From: Burkholderia sp. Bp8963
GTDB lineage: Bacteria > Pseudomonadota > Gammaproteobacteria > Burkholderiales > Burkholderiaceae
Assembly: GCF_003854275.1 (NCBI RefSeq)
Contig: NZ_QTQP01000036.1
Coordinates: 1-64,000 of the forward strand
Reading direction: 5' to 3'
DNA length: 64,000 nt
The first letter of the stretch is position 1. The number at the start of each line of letters is the position of its first letter. The translations under genes and the position numbers were made by a program. The notes under the pieces were generated by a model. The model worked only from the letters and a program-made list of their open reading frames with translations. It did no database searches and was not told where the DNA came from. Below are positions 51,650 to 59,841 of the stretch, one piece after another.

Positions 51650-52558
51650 TCAGCGACGCATGCGCGGCGCCTGCCAGTTCGACCGCCGCGCGAAATCGAC
51701 GAACGAGACCAGATATTCGAGCTCGCCGTCGGCTTCGCGGGTGCCGAGAAAGATCTGCTTTGCAATGCCGTGCTTGCCGAGCTTCACCGCCGTGATGGCC
51801 ATCCTGTCTGCGTATTCTTCCGCGAGCCACCGCGGCAGCGCGGCGACGCCCCGGTTGTTCGCGACCATCTGCAGCATGATGTCGGTCGTCTCGATCGTCT
51901 TGTGCCGGCGCGGGACGACGTCCGCGGGCCTGAGGAAATGGTTGTAGATGTCGAGGCGGTCGGTCTCGACCGGATAGGTGATCAGCGTCTCGTCGATCAG
52001 CTGTTCGGGTGTGACGTGGCGCGCGCCGGCGAGCGGATGGTCGTCCGCGACGACGAGCACCTGCTCGTAGTCGAACACCGGCTCGAAGCGCAGCCCGGGC
52101 CTGACGATCGGATCGGGCGTGACGAGTACGTCGATGTCGTAGCCGAACAGCGCGCCGATCCCGCCGAACTGGAAACGCTGCTTCACGTCGACGTCGACAT
52201 CGGGCCAGCGCGTCAGGTACGGCGAGACCACCTTCAGCAGCCACTGATAGCACGGATGGCATTCCATGCCGATTCGCAGCGTGCCGCGCTCGCCGTTCGC
52301 GTATTGCTTCATGCGCGCCTCGGCATGCTCGAATTGCGGCAGCAGCCGCTCCGCGAGCGTGAGCAGGTAGTGGCCCGCCTGCGTGAGCCGCAGGCTGCGG
52401 CCCTCGCGATCCCAGATCGGCGTGCCGAGCTGTTGCTCGAGCTTTTTCACCGTATGGCTCAGTGCCGACTGGGTCAGGAACAGCTCGCTCGCGGCGGCCG
52501 TCAGCGAGCCCTGCCGCTGGACTTCGCGAATGATCAGAAGATGGAAGCGTTCAAGCAT
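51650..52558 (-). CDS. metR: LysR-family regulator MetR
   Basis: A 302-residue LysR-type activator. HTH: LLIIREVQRQGSLTAAASEL, FLTQSALSHTVKKLEQQLG. The effector domain RIGMECHPCYQWLLKVVSPY carries the ECHPCYQWL motif diagnostic for MetR, which senses homocysteine. AALPRWLAEEYADR is also typical. It is divergent from metE with a 119-bp shared promoter, the classical metR-metE arrangement, so it should activate metE and repress itself. Confidence 0.95.
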   Translation of the reverse strand: MLERFHLLIIREVQRQGSLTAAASELFLTQSALSHTVKKLEQQLGTPIWDREGRSLRLTQAGHYLLTLAERLLPQFEHAEARMKQYANGERGTLRIGMECHPCYQWLLKVVSPYLTRWPDVDVDVKQRFQFGGIGALFGYDIDVLVTPDPIVRPGLRFEPVFDYEQVLVVADDHPLAGARHVTPEQLIDETLITYPVETDRLDIYNHFLRPADVVPRRHKTIETTDIMLQMVANNRGVAALPRWLAEEYADRMAITAVKLGKHGIAKQIFLGTREADGELEYLVSFVDFARRSNWQAPRMRR

Positions 52559-52602
52559 CGGGATGATCGGGAATGGCCTACATGAAGAAAACTAATCGAT
52601 AG

Positions 52603-52624
52603 ATGAAATAATGCCATTTTTCAT
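52603..52624. promoter_or_regulatory. candidate MetR binding site
   Basis: ATGAAA (52603-52608) and TTTCAT (52619-52624) form an inverted repeat with a 10-bp spacer between the divergent metR and metE starts. The arms match the TGAA...TTCA pattern known for MetR, but the spacer is longer than in E. coli. Confidence 0.5.
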
Positions 52625-52677
52625 CATGTATCGGAAATCCTATCATCTGTGCCAGACAGTTTTCGACTCATCACTGG

Positions 52678-54984
52678 ATGGCAGCGCCCATGGTTACGAC
52701 ACACAATCTCGGTTTCCCGCGCATCGGCGCAAAACGTGAACTCAAGTTCGGTCTCGAACGCTACTGGAAAGGCGAATCGTCGCGCGACGAACTGCAGGCG
52801 CTCGGCGTGCAGTTGCGCGCGCGCCACTGGGACCACCAGAAGGATCTGGATCTCGCCCCGGTCGGCGATTTCGCGTTCTACGACCAGGTGCTCGACATGA
52901 GCTTCACGCTCGGCAACCTGCCGAAGCGTGTGCAGGACTTCCACGGCGACCCGCTCGACAACTACTTCCGCGTCGCGCGCGGCCGCTCGGCGCAATCGGC
53001 CGAAGAACACGCGGCATGCTGCGGCGGCGTCGCGGCAGGCGAAATGACGAAGTGGTATGACACGAACTATCACTACATCGTGCCGGAATTCCACGCCGAC
53101 ACGAACTTCTCGCTCAACCCGTCACGGCTGCTGCAGCAGCTCGCGGAAGCCCAGGCCCGCGGCGTGAACGCGAAGCCGGTGATCATCGGCCCGGTCACGT
53201 ACCTGTGGCTCGGCAAGGCGAAGGACGATTCCGACCGCCTCGCGCTGCTGCCGAAGCTGTTGCCCGTATATGGCGCGCTGCTGGACACGCTGACCGCGCA
53301 GGGCGTCGAATGGGTGCAGATCGACGAGCCGGCGCTCGTGACGGAACTCGACGCCGCATGGCAGGACGCGTTCCGGACTGCCTACGAGGCACTCGAAACG
53401 CGGCGGATCAAGCTGCTGCTCGCGACTTATTTCGGCCAGCTGCAGGATAACCTCGCGCTCGTGCGCTCGCTACGCGTCGACGGCCTGCACATCGACGCGA
53501 TCAACGCACGCGGCGAAGTCGACGCGCTCGCTCGCGAACTGGGTGGCGATCAGGTGCTGTCGGTTGGCGCGATCAACGGCCGCAATATCTGGAAGACCGA
53601 TCTGGGCGCCGCGCTCGACTGGCTCGAGCCGCTCGCGAAACAGCTCGGCGAGCGACTGTGGCTCGCGCCGTCGTGCTCGCTGCTGCACGTGCCGGTCGAT
53701 CTCGCGAGCGAGGAGAGGCTCGATGCGGAAATCCGTTCCTGGCTCGCGTTCGCACTGCAGAAGCTCGACGAGCTGAAGGTGCTCGCCACCGCGCTGAACC
53801 AGGGCCGCGATGCCGTCGCCGATGCGCTCGCGGCGAATGCCGCCGCGATCCGCAGCCGCCGCGCATCGCCGCGCGTGAACAACCCGGCCGTCAAGGCCGC
53901 GGTAGGACGCATCACGGCCGCGCTCGGCCAGCGGCAGAGCCCGTACGGCATGCGTGCGCCGAAACAGTCGGCCCGGCTGAACCTGCCGGCCTTCCCGACG
54001 ACGACGATCGGTTCGTTCCCGCAAACGGCCGATATCCGTCAGGCGCGCAGCCAGTTCAAGGCCGGCGCGCTCGACGAAGCCGGCTACCACGGCGCGATGC
54101 GCGCGGAGATCGAGCGCAGCGTGCGCGAGCAGGAAGCGCTGGGCCTCGACGTGCTCGTGCATGGCGAAGCGGAACGCAACGACATGGTCGAGTACTTCGG
54201 CGAGCAACTCGACGGCTACGCGTTCAGCCAGTTCGGCTGGGTGCAGTCATATGGTTCGCGCTGCGTGAAGCCGCCGATCCTGTTCGGCGACATCAGCCGC
54301 CCGAACGCGATGACGGTCGAATGGATCACGTATGCGCAGTCGCTCACGAACAAGCCGATGAAGGGGATGCTGACCGGCCCCGTGACGATCCTGAACTGGT
54401 CGTTCGTTCGCGACGACCAGCCGCGCTCGGTGTCGTGCTACCAGCTCGCGCTCGCGATCCGCGCAGAAGTGCTCGACCTCGAGAAGGCCGGCGTGCGCGT
54501 GATCCAGATCGACGAGGCCGCGCTGCGCGAAGGGCTGCCGCTGCGCCGTGCGCAATGGGGCGAGTATCTGAAGTGGGCGGTCGAATCGTTCCGCATCACC
54601 GCGAACGGCGTGCAGGACGACACGCAGATCCACACGCACATGTGCTATTCGGAGTTCAACGACATCATCGCGTCGATCGCGGACATGGACGCCGACGTGA
54701 TCACCATCGAGACGTCGCGCTCGGACATGGAATTGCTCGACGCATTCGATAACTTCAAGTACCCGAACGAAATCGGGCCGGGCGTCTATGACATCCACTC
54801 GCCGAACATCCCGACGCAGGAGCACATCGTCGGCCTCATGAAGAAGGCGTCCGGGCGGATCCCGGCGGAACGCCTGTGGGTGAACCCGGACTGCGGCCTG
54901 AAGACCCGCCAGTGGGCGGAAGTGATTCCGGCGCTGACGAACATGGTGAGCGCGGCGAAGGCACTGCGCAGCCAGCTCGGCTGA
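52678..54984 (+). CDS. metE: cobalamin-independent methionine synthase
   Basis: A 768-residue MetE: methyl transfer from methyltetrahydrofolate triglutamate to homocysteine, the last step of methionine synthesis without B12. Two TIM-barrel halves. Conserved segments are THNLGFPRIGAKRELKFGLE at the start, TTTIGSFPQTADIRQARSQF, VHGEAERNDMVEYFGEQLDG, and the zinc site IHTHMCYSEFNDII (His, Cys) with VNPDCGLKTR (Cys). Start: ATG at 52678 (MAAPMVTTHNL) or 52690 (MVTTHNL); the latter is close to many homologues. Divergent from metR, monocistronic. Confidence 0.97.
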   Translation: MAAPMVTTHNLGFPRIGAKRELKFGLERYWKGESSRDELQALGVQLRARHWDHQKDLDLAPVGDFAFYDQVLDMSFTLGNLPKRVQDFHGDPLDNYFRVARGRSAQSAEEHAACCGGVAAGEMTKWYDTNYHYIVPEFHADTNFSLNPSRLLQQLAEAQARGVNAKPVIIGPVTYLWLGKAKDDSDRLALLPKLLPVYGALLDTLTAQGVEWVQIDEPALVTELDAAWQDAFRTAYEALETRRIKLLLATYFGQLQDNLALVRSLRVDGLHIDAINARGEVDALARELGGDQVLSVGAINGRNIWKTDLGAALDWLEPLAKQLGERLWLAPSCSLLHVPVDLASEERLDAEIRSWLAFALQKLDELKVLATALNQGRDAVADALAANAAAIRSRRASPRVNNPAVKAAVGRITAALGQRQSPYGMRAPKQSARLNLPAFPTTTIGSFPQTADIRQARSQFKAGALDEAGYHGAMRAEIERSVREQEALGLDVLVHGEAERNDMVEYFGEQLDGYAFSQFGWVQSYGSRCVKPPILFGDISRPNAMTVEWITYAQSLTNKPMKGMLTGPVTILNWSFVRDDQPRSVSCYQLALAIRAEVLDLEKAGVRVIQIDEAALREGLPLRRAQWGEYLKWAVESFRITANGVQDDTQIHTHMCYSEFNDIIASIADMDADVITIETSRSDMELLDAFDNFKYPNEIGPGVYDIHSPNIPTQEHIVGLMKKASGRIPAERLWVNPDCGLKTRQWAEVIPALTNMVSAAKALRSQLG

Positions 54985-55075
54985 GCGTTTGCGCTGCCCG
55001 GCGGGCACTGCAAGGTGCCGCTGCATTCGTGCTGCTGCATTCGTGCTGTGTGCGGTGCCCGGGTGAAATGATGAT

Positions 55076-56149
55076 CTACGTGAAGCGCTCCCGCGTTGCA
55101 TGTCCGCGCTGGAGCAACGGTGCGTACTCGCGCAAGTCCCGTGGCGCGATGTCGAACGCGCGACGGAATGCCCGCGTAAAGCTCGACGCATCATTGAAAC
55201 CCAAGCCCGAGGCAATGTCCTGTACCTCCATGTGCGGAAAGCGCACGAGTTCATCGGCCGCCATTCGCAGCCTGCGGCTGCGGATATAAGCGGCAAGGCC
55301 ACCTTCGTGCTCAAAGATGCGATACACGCTGGCGCGCGACAGATGCAGCGATGCCACCACGCTGTCAGGCGACAATTCCGGATCATGCAGATGCGTTTCG
55401 ACATGCCGCCGCACTTGCCCATAGACAGCGGCACGGACCGCCGCGCGACCGTTGCCGGAAAGACCCGCCTGACGGCTGAAAGCTGCGACGACCAGTTCTA
55501 CCGCCGTGAGAAAGGACTGGTGCGCTTCCTCCTTGCTCAGCCCGGCGATTTGTCGATTCAGCGCCACCAGATGCTCGATCAGCAAGCGTGTCAAAGGGGT
55601 GGTCGCATGAACCCAGCGGCCATGCAGTGAGGCGGCATCGGGGAGCGATCTTTCCACCAGCGCGCGCGGCACGAAAAGGAGCAGTATCCGGCCATGAAAA
55701 CTCCGGACCGTGCACGGCTGATCCATGTCCAGCGCGAGGATACTTGGCGCTTGCGGTACAGGCGGCGCGTCGGGACGCGGCTTGCCGCCCACGAACAGCC
55801 CCGGTTGCCCTTCAAGGAACACGCTGAAGCTGATGTCGCGAATGCTCTCGGTCGAAACCCGGCCCAGCGACCGCACGGCCAGGTTCGGCGCGGTGCGGAA
55901 GTCGAAAAGGCTCAGATTGTCGATCGTGTATCGGGACAGCGAGGCGTCGAACGTATCCTCGGCGCGCTTCGACGGAGGCTGTATGTCGTAGACAGGACTC
56001 ATACGCTCCTGCCAGGCCAGGAAGCTTTGACGGGCGTCGCCCTGGACGCTGAAATTGCTGTGCGCGATGCCGGGCGCAAGCGTCGGCGGCTCGGGCGGCA
56101 ACAGCAAGCGACCAGGCGGTACAGTCGTGTGTAGCGGGTAGTCGTTCAT
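55076..56149 (-). CDS. AraC-family transcriptional regulator
   Basis: A 357-residue regulator. The N-terminal AraC-binding-like domain includes SFLAWQERMSPVYDIQPPSK, TIDNLSLFDFRTAPNLAVRS, DISFSVFLEGQPGLFVGG and ILALDMDQPCTVRSFHGRIL. The C-terminal double HTH is DPELSPDSVVASLHLSRASV, YRIFEHEGGLAAYIRSRRLR, ASGLGFNDASSFTRAFRRAF, IAPRDLREYA. The frame opens at 56230; the ATG at 56149 is chosen. Directly upstream lies a truncated paralogue of its N-terminal domain. The target genes are unknown. Confidence 0.88.
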   Translation of the reverse strand: MNDYPLHTTVPPGRLLLPPEPPTLAPGIAHSNFSVQGDARQSFLAWQERMSPVYDIQPPSKRAEDTFDASLSRYTIDNLSLFDFRTAPNLAVRSLGRVSTESIRDISFSVFLEGQPGLFVGGKPRPDAPPVPQAPSILALDMDQPCTVRSFHGRILLLFVPRALVERSLPDAASLHGRWVHATTPLTRLLIEHLVALNRQIAGLSKEEAHQSFLTAVELVVAAFSRQAGLSGNGRAAVRAAVYGQVRRHVETHLHDPELSPDSVVASLHLSRASVYRIFEHEGGLAAYIRSRRLRMAADELVRFPHMEVQDIASGLGFNDASSFTRAFRRAFDIAPRDLREYAPLLQRGHATRERFT

Positions 56150-56164
56150 GGGAGTGCCTGTCGC

Positions 56165-56597
56165 TGATTTTGGTCCAGTCTGAATCCGTCCCGTGCGGTG
56201 GAACGAAATCAACCGCGAGGATGCCGACATCGAGTGGGGCGTCCGCGCGCCTCCCCGGGCCGGTAACGAGCGTCGCGGCGTCGCCGTCCGTCACGATATG
56301 GACGGCAATGGATCGTGCGTTGTCCTGCGAGATCCGGCCGATCGTGCGCTCGAGGGTCAACTCATCGGTGTACGCGACAGCAAACAGAAATTCCCCGAGC
56401 CAATACGTGTCGATCGCCTCGCGAAAAGGCCGCTCGATTTGCGCACGCGTCGGCACGACATCCATGACCTGGCCGATACGCTCGCGCCATTCCAGCAGTT
56501 GTCGGTGCACAGGTTCCGTCTGCACATCGAAAGGAATGTGAATGATCCTGCTCCGGGACTCCGGGCTTGCGCCGAGACGGCTTCGGCCATGCCGCAT
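56165..56597 (-). pseudogene. truncated AraC-type sensor domain (paralogue)
   Basis: The minus strand reads RIIHIPFDVQTEPVHRQLLE, WRERIGQVMDVVPTRAQIER, TIGRISQDNARSIAVHIVTD and APLDVGILAVDFVPPHGTDS. This aligns segment by segment with the N-terminal domain of the intact AraC gene next to it (FLAWQERMSPVYDIQPPSKR; RVSTESIRDISFSVFLEGQP; APSILALDMDQP). No HTH follows: homology ends near 56170, where the leader of the intact gene begins. It is a divergent paralogue cut off after its sensor domain. The ATG at 56597 is a possible original start. Confidence 0.7.
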
Positions 56598-56934
56598 GCG
56601 GGCCACCTTGGAAAGGTCGGGGAGAAACGATTTTACCGGGAAATGTGGCAAGAAAATTAACGCGAGCTCGGGACCGAGCTGGTCGGTCAGCAACGCAAGC
56701 GTCAGAGGCGGAGGTGGCAAGGCGATGCCGGGTTTCTCGCTCCGAGCATTGATACGACAACCAGGCTCTCCGCAAAAACGACTGAGTGGCGCTTTTTGAG
56801 GGTTATACGACCTTTGAGCCATTCGCTTCACGTTCCATACTTCGTGTGGAAGATCAAGCCGGGAAGAGCGCACAAACGCGATTGCGTTTTGAACTTTTGG
56901 CCTGATCAATCACCACGTAGAGAGGAACAAGCGA

Positions 56935-57452
56935 TGAGGCTTAAGAACAAGTCAGCTTTGATCACGGGTGGTACCAGTGGCATCGGTCTTGCAACCGCGA
57001 AGCTGTTCATTGCAGAAGGCGCCCGAGTAGCGGTTACGGGGCGCGATGATGCCGTGTTCGAGCGGGTGAAGGCCGAGCTTGGCGAGAATGCGGTCGTTCT
57101 CAAGGGCGACGTACGTTCGATCAAGGACATGCGAGCGATTGCCGCTGAGGTAAAGGAGACGTTCGACGGCCTGGATGTCGTGTTCGCCAACGCTGGCTGG
57201 GCTTTCCCGTCCCCAGTCAACGACATCGACGACGAACTCTATGGCGAGATCATGGACATCAACGTCAAGGGCGTGGTGTTCACGCTTCAAGCGGTGCTGC
57301 CGGACTTGCGAGAGGGCGCCTCAGTCATTCTCAATACATCATTCGTCGCGCAGACCGGCAAGCATGGCATTTCGTTGACTGCGACGGCGACGGCCGCCGT
57401 GCGATCGCTTGCCCGCAGTTGGTCCTACGAGTTTCTCGACCGGAAAATCCGC
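56935..57452 (+). pseudogene. short-chain dehydrogenase/reductase, 3' truncated
   Basis: A classical SDR up to about residue 172: SALITGGTSGIGLATAKLFI (NAD-binding glycine motif), ALKGDV-type loop, VVFANAGWAFPSP (NAG motif) and ASVILNTSFVAQTGKHGISL. The catalytic Tyr of YxxxK is not visible: where YSASKAA is expected the sequence has LTATATAAVRSLARSWSYEF. After EFLDRKIR the frame leaves the family and runs through antisense GlxA-like sequence to 57764. Loss of the C-terminal substrate region and of the YxxxK motif make it inactive as an SDR. The ATG at 56935 follows GAGAGGAAC. Confidence 0.8.
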
Positions 57453-57757
57453 TTGTCGCCCTCGACCCTGGTGCGAGGGAAGCGCGACTGCAATAGAGCA
57501 GCGTATCGCCAATGCGTCGTTGCTCTCAAGCCATCCAGCAAGCCGGTTTCCGCAAGCAGAAACGCCTCCGTACACACGCTTGCCACCCGCGAGGCCGTGG
57601 CGCCCAATTTCCTGGCAGCGGCGATGTTCTCCGATGTCTGCATCGGATCGATGTCACCGCCCACGAAAACGACAGTGTCAAACGTGCGCCTTCCGACCGG
57701 CTTTGTCTCGATCGAAAGGCCGGTATTGCCAGGAACCGGGCCTCCGGACTGCGAGAT
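57440..57757 (-). pseudogene. GlxA-type regulator, DJ-1/PfpI domain fragment
   Basis: The minus strand reads VISQSGGPVPGNTGLSIETK, DTVVFVGGDIDPMQTSENIA and ATASRVASVCTEAFLLAETG, then LLDGLRATTHWRYAALLQ. This is the middle of the DJ-1/PfpI domain of GlxA-family AraC regulators, with the nucleophile-elbow region VCTEAFLLA. Both ends are lost: the N-terminal side at the right end of the TnpB element near 57760, and the C-terminal side, including the HTH, at the junction with the SDR fragment near 57445. Confidence 0.75.
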
Positions 57758-57759
57758 TA

Positions 57760-58912
57760 CTTGACGTTCTCCGCTGCCTAAAGGGAGCGGATTCCCACGA
57801 CTGGCGATGCACGTCCGCATCGGAGAATGTTCAACGCAGCGTTGGTATCACGATCATGTTCGACACCACAGTTACTGCAGGTCCATTCCCTTATTCGCAG
57901 TCCCGCGATACCTTTCGGCCGCGTCGTGCTGTCTTTCGATCCGCACGACGAACAGGACTGGGTCGAACCGCTTTCGTCCACTTCCACGAACGTGGCTCCG
58001 TGCGCCATCGCCTTGTAACGGAGCTTGTCCCGGAAGGACGACCAGGCTGCGTCGTAGACGCTCTTCGCCAGCCTGGTTCTGGCGAGTTTCGCGGCGGACA
58101 CGTTGCCGACCGCGATGTAATCAAAGCGCCGCACCAGCTCGAGCGCGCGCTTGTGCTGGAAATCGGCGCGGGCATTCGCCACCTTGGCGTGCAGCTTCGC
58201 GATATGCCGCTTGTGCTTGCGCGCCCGCTGCGCCTTCGCCAGCTTGTCGGCCGCGAGTCGGCCGAACCGGTCATTCGGCAGCTTCTCGCCGGTCGACAGT
58301 GTGGCGAAGTCTTTCAGACCGAGATCGATGCCGACGCCGGAGCGAATCGGGCGCGCCGGAACATCGGGCAGCTCGATCACGATGTTGAGGAACCAGTTGC
58401 CGCGCGCGTCTTGCGCAAAATTGGTTCCGTCCTTGATCTTGCCGTCGGGAAGCGGGCGGCTGTTGAAGACGCGGAAGGTGTTGCCGGCGAAGCGGAACGC
58501 GTCGCCCTCGCGTTTCAGGTCGCGGCCCTTCAGCGGCACCCAGCCCAGCGATTTCCTGCCGCGATAGCGCAGGTAAGGACGACGGTGCTGGCTGCGCGAC
58601 TTCGCGTATTGCTCGCAGGTCGCATTGATCGTGCCGGAGTGAATGCCAAGCTCCTTGCTGCTGCCGGTCGTCAGCACATTCAGGTCGAAACCCGTCGGCC
58701 ACTTTTTGTTCCACTTGAGCGCGTGTTTTTGCGTGTCATTGCAGAAGTTCCAGACGTAGTTCACCGCGCGGCTCTGCTGGTTCAGCAAGCCGTTGAGCGA
58801 CTTCACGCGATAGCGGTAGACAAGGATCATGCCGGTCATTCTAACGAAGGAATGCCGCCTGTCGGCGGTGCTCCTTTCCTCCTCGCCATCAATGGCGAGG
58901 TCTCCCGGAGCA
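57760..58912 (-). mobile_element. IS605/IS1341-type TnpB element
   Basis: A single-gene element carrying tnpB without tnpA. At its 3' side a hairpin, TCCGCT (57770-57775) with AGCGGA (57786-57791), encloses the tnpB stop and should be part of the right end and guide-RNA scaffold. At the 5' side CCTCGCCAT (58881-58889) and ATGGCGAGG (58892-58900) form another hairpin, typical of a left end. The ends at about 57760 and 58912 are inferred from where flanking-gene homology stops. It interrupts a ModE-type gene on one side and a GlxA-type fragment on the other. Confidence 0.7.
57778..58839 (-). CDS. tnpB: TnpB-family RNA-guided nuclease with altered RuvC site
   Basis: A 353-residue TnpB. The N-terminal part (YRYRVKSLNGLLNQQSRAVN, YVWNFCNDTQKHALKWNKKW) and the RuvC-like core are complete. 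The first catalytic Asp is in VGIDLGLKDFATL (Asp172) and the third in EHDRDTNAALNIL (Asp331). The zinc ribbon is CSSCG...WTCSNCG (Cys296, 299, 321, 324). At the usual catalytic Glu position the sequence is YIAVGNVSAAKLA, with Gly245 instead of Glu. A Glu (Glu289) appears in VEVDESGSTQ, where canonical proteins have a different residue, so the active site may be rearranged rather than dead. No tnpA is present. Confidence 0.92.
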   Translation of the reverse strand: MTGMILVYRYRVKSLNGLLNQQSRAVNYVWNFCNDTQKHALKWNKKWPTGFDLNVLTTGSSKELGIHSGTINATCEQYAKSRSQHRRPYLRYRGRKSLGWVPLKGRDLKREGDAFRFAGNTFRVFNSRPLPDGKIKDGTNFAQDARGNWFLNIVIELPDVPARPIRSGVGIDLGLKDFATLSTGEKLPNDRFGRLAADKLAKAQRARKHKRHIAKLHAKVANARADFQHKRALELVRRFDYIAVGNVSAAKLARTRLAKSVYDAAWSSFRDKLRYKAMAHGATFVEVDESGSTQSCSSCGSKDSTTRPKGIAGLRIREWTCSNCGVEHDRDTNAALNILRCGRASPVVGIRSL

Positions 58913-59227
58913 ACTGATGATTTCTTCGCCGACCGGCGTCAGCGTACAACCGCCGCCGCTGTGCCCGCCTTGCTCCGATACGGTCGCGGGCGAAGTCAGC
59001 GAACGGTTCAGCTCGTCGATCAGCAGCCAGGCCCGACGGTACGACATGCCGAGGCTGCGTGCGGCCGCCGAAATCGAACCGTGCTCGCGCACGGCTTCAA
59101 GCAGCGACACCTTGCCGGGCCCGACCGCGACCGTGTCGCCCTTGCGGATGCGCATGCGGAAACTGACCTGGGGGGCGTCGATCGCGGGCCGCGTCGCGGC
59201 GGTGGTGGGCTTCGTCACGCTCGTCAC
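58889..59227 (-). CDS. ModE-type winged-helix regulator, C-terminus replaced by IS sequence
   Basis: A 112-residue protein homologous to the DNA-binding domain of ModE and related molybdate regulators: VSFRMRIRKGDTVAVGPGKV, LLEAVREHGSISAAARSLGM, SYRRAWLLIDELNRSL, GGHSGGGCTLTPVGEEII. After EEII the normal ending (a helix of the LYRRIE type) is replaced by SCSGRPRH from the TnpB element's left end, costing about 15-20 residues. The HTH is intact, so function may remain. The ATG at 59227 overlaps the stop of the Mop-domain gene (ATGA), so the two are coupled. Confidence 0.8.
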   Translation of the reverse strand: MTSVTKPTTAATRPAIDAPQVSFRMRIRKGDTVAVGPGKVSLLEAVREHGSISAAARSLGMSYRRAWLLIDELNRSLTSPATVSEQGGHSGGGCTLTPVGEEIISCSGRPRH

Positions 59228-59649
59228 TCGACCCCGACGATCACGCTCGACGCCTTGAAGATGGCCGTTGCCGCGTTGCCGCTGGCGAGCCCGAGCCGCT
59301 CGACACTGTCGTTGGTCACGATCGCGACGATCTGCGCGCCGCCTGCCGCGGTGATCGCGACTTCCGCGTTGACGGCCCCCTTCGTGACCGACGACACCGT
59401 GCCTGCGATGCAGTTGCGGGCCGAAACCTTGCTGCCGTCGACGTCGACCATCACGACGACCGACGACGCCTTGACCAGCGCGAACGCGGCGGAGCCGGTC
59501 GCGAGCCCGAGGGACGCGGCGCTGCCGTGCGTGATGATGGCGACGATCTCGAGGCCGTTCTGCGTGCGAAGCGTGACTTCGTCGTTGACGGCGCCGGCCT
59601 TGACGGCCGCGACCTGTCCGACGAAATGATTACGGGCGCTGGTTCGCAT
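59224..59649 (-). CDS. molybdenum-pterin/molybdate-binding protein with two Mop domains
   Basis: A 141-residue protein made of two tandem Mop (TOBE) domains. First: SARNHFVGQVAAVKAGAVND, EVTLRTQNGLEIVAIITHGS, FALVKASSVVVMVD. Second: SARNCIAGTVSSVTKGAVNA, EVAITAAGGAQIVAIVTNDS, AIFKASSVIVGVE. Such molbindins store or buffer molybdate in hexameric assemblies in the cytoplasm. The frame is open to 59802, but the ATG at 59649, after GGAG, matches the family start MRTSARN. It is first in a two-gene unit with the ModE-type regulator. Confidence 0.92.
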   Translation of the reverse strand: MRTSARNHFVGQVAAVKAGAVNDEVTLRTQNGLEIVAIITHGSAASLGLATGSAAFALVKASSVVVMVDVDGSKVSARNCIAGTVSSVTKGAVNAEVAITAAGGAQIVAIVTNDSVERLGLASGNAATAIFKASSVIVGVE

Positions 59650-59841
59650 GTTGAATCTCCGCTGTGGATGCCGCTGCCCGACGGGCAGCGGTGAGTGAAT
59701 AGAGTGCGTGGGCCAGTTTATCGCCATTGAATGCGGCCGGCCGCATGCGAATGCTATGCCGCGAATCAGGAAATATCCAACGAAATGCGCGGGTCGGAGC
59801 AAAGCGACCGTCGTGTATCGATCGCTATGACGCAGTGTCGC

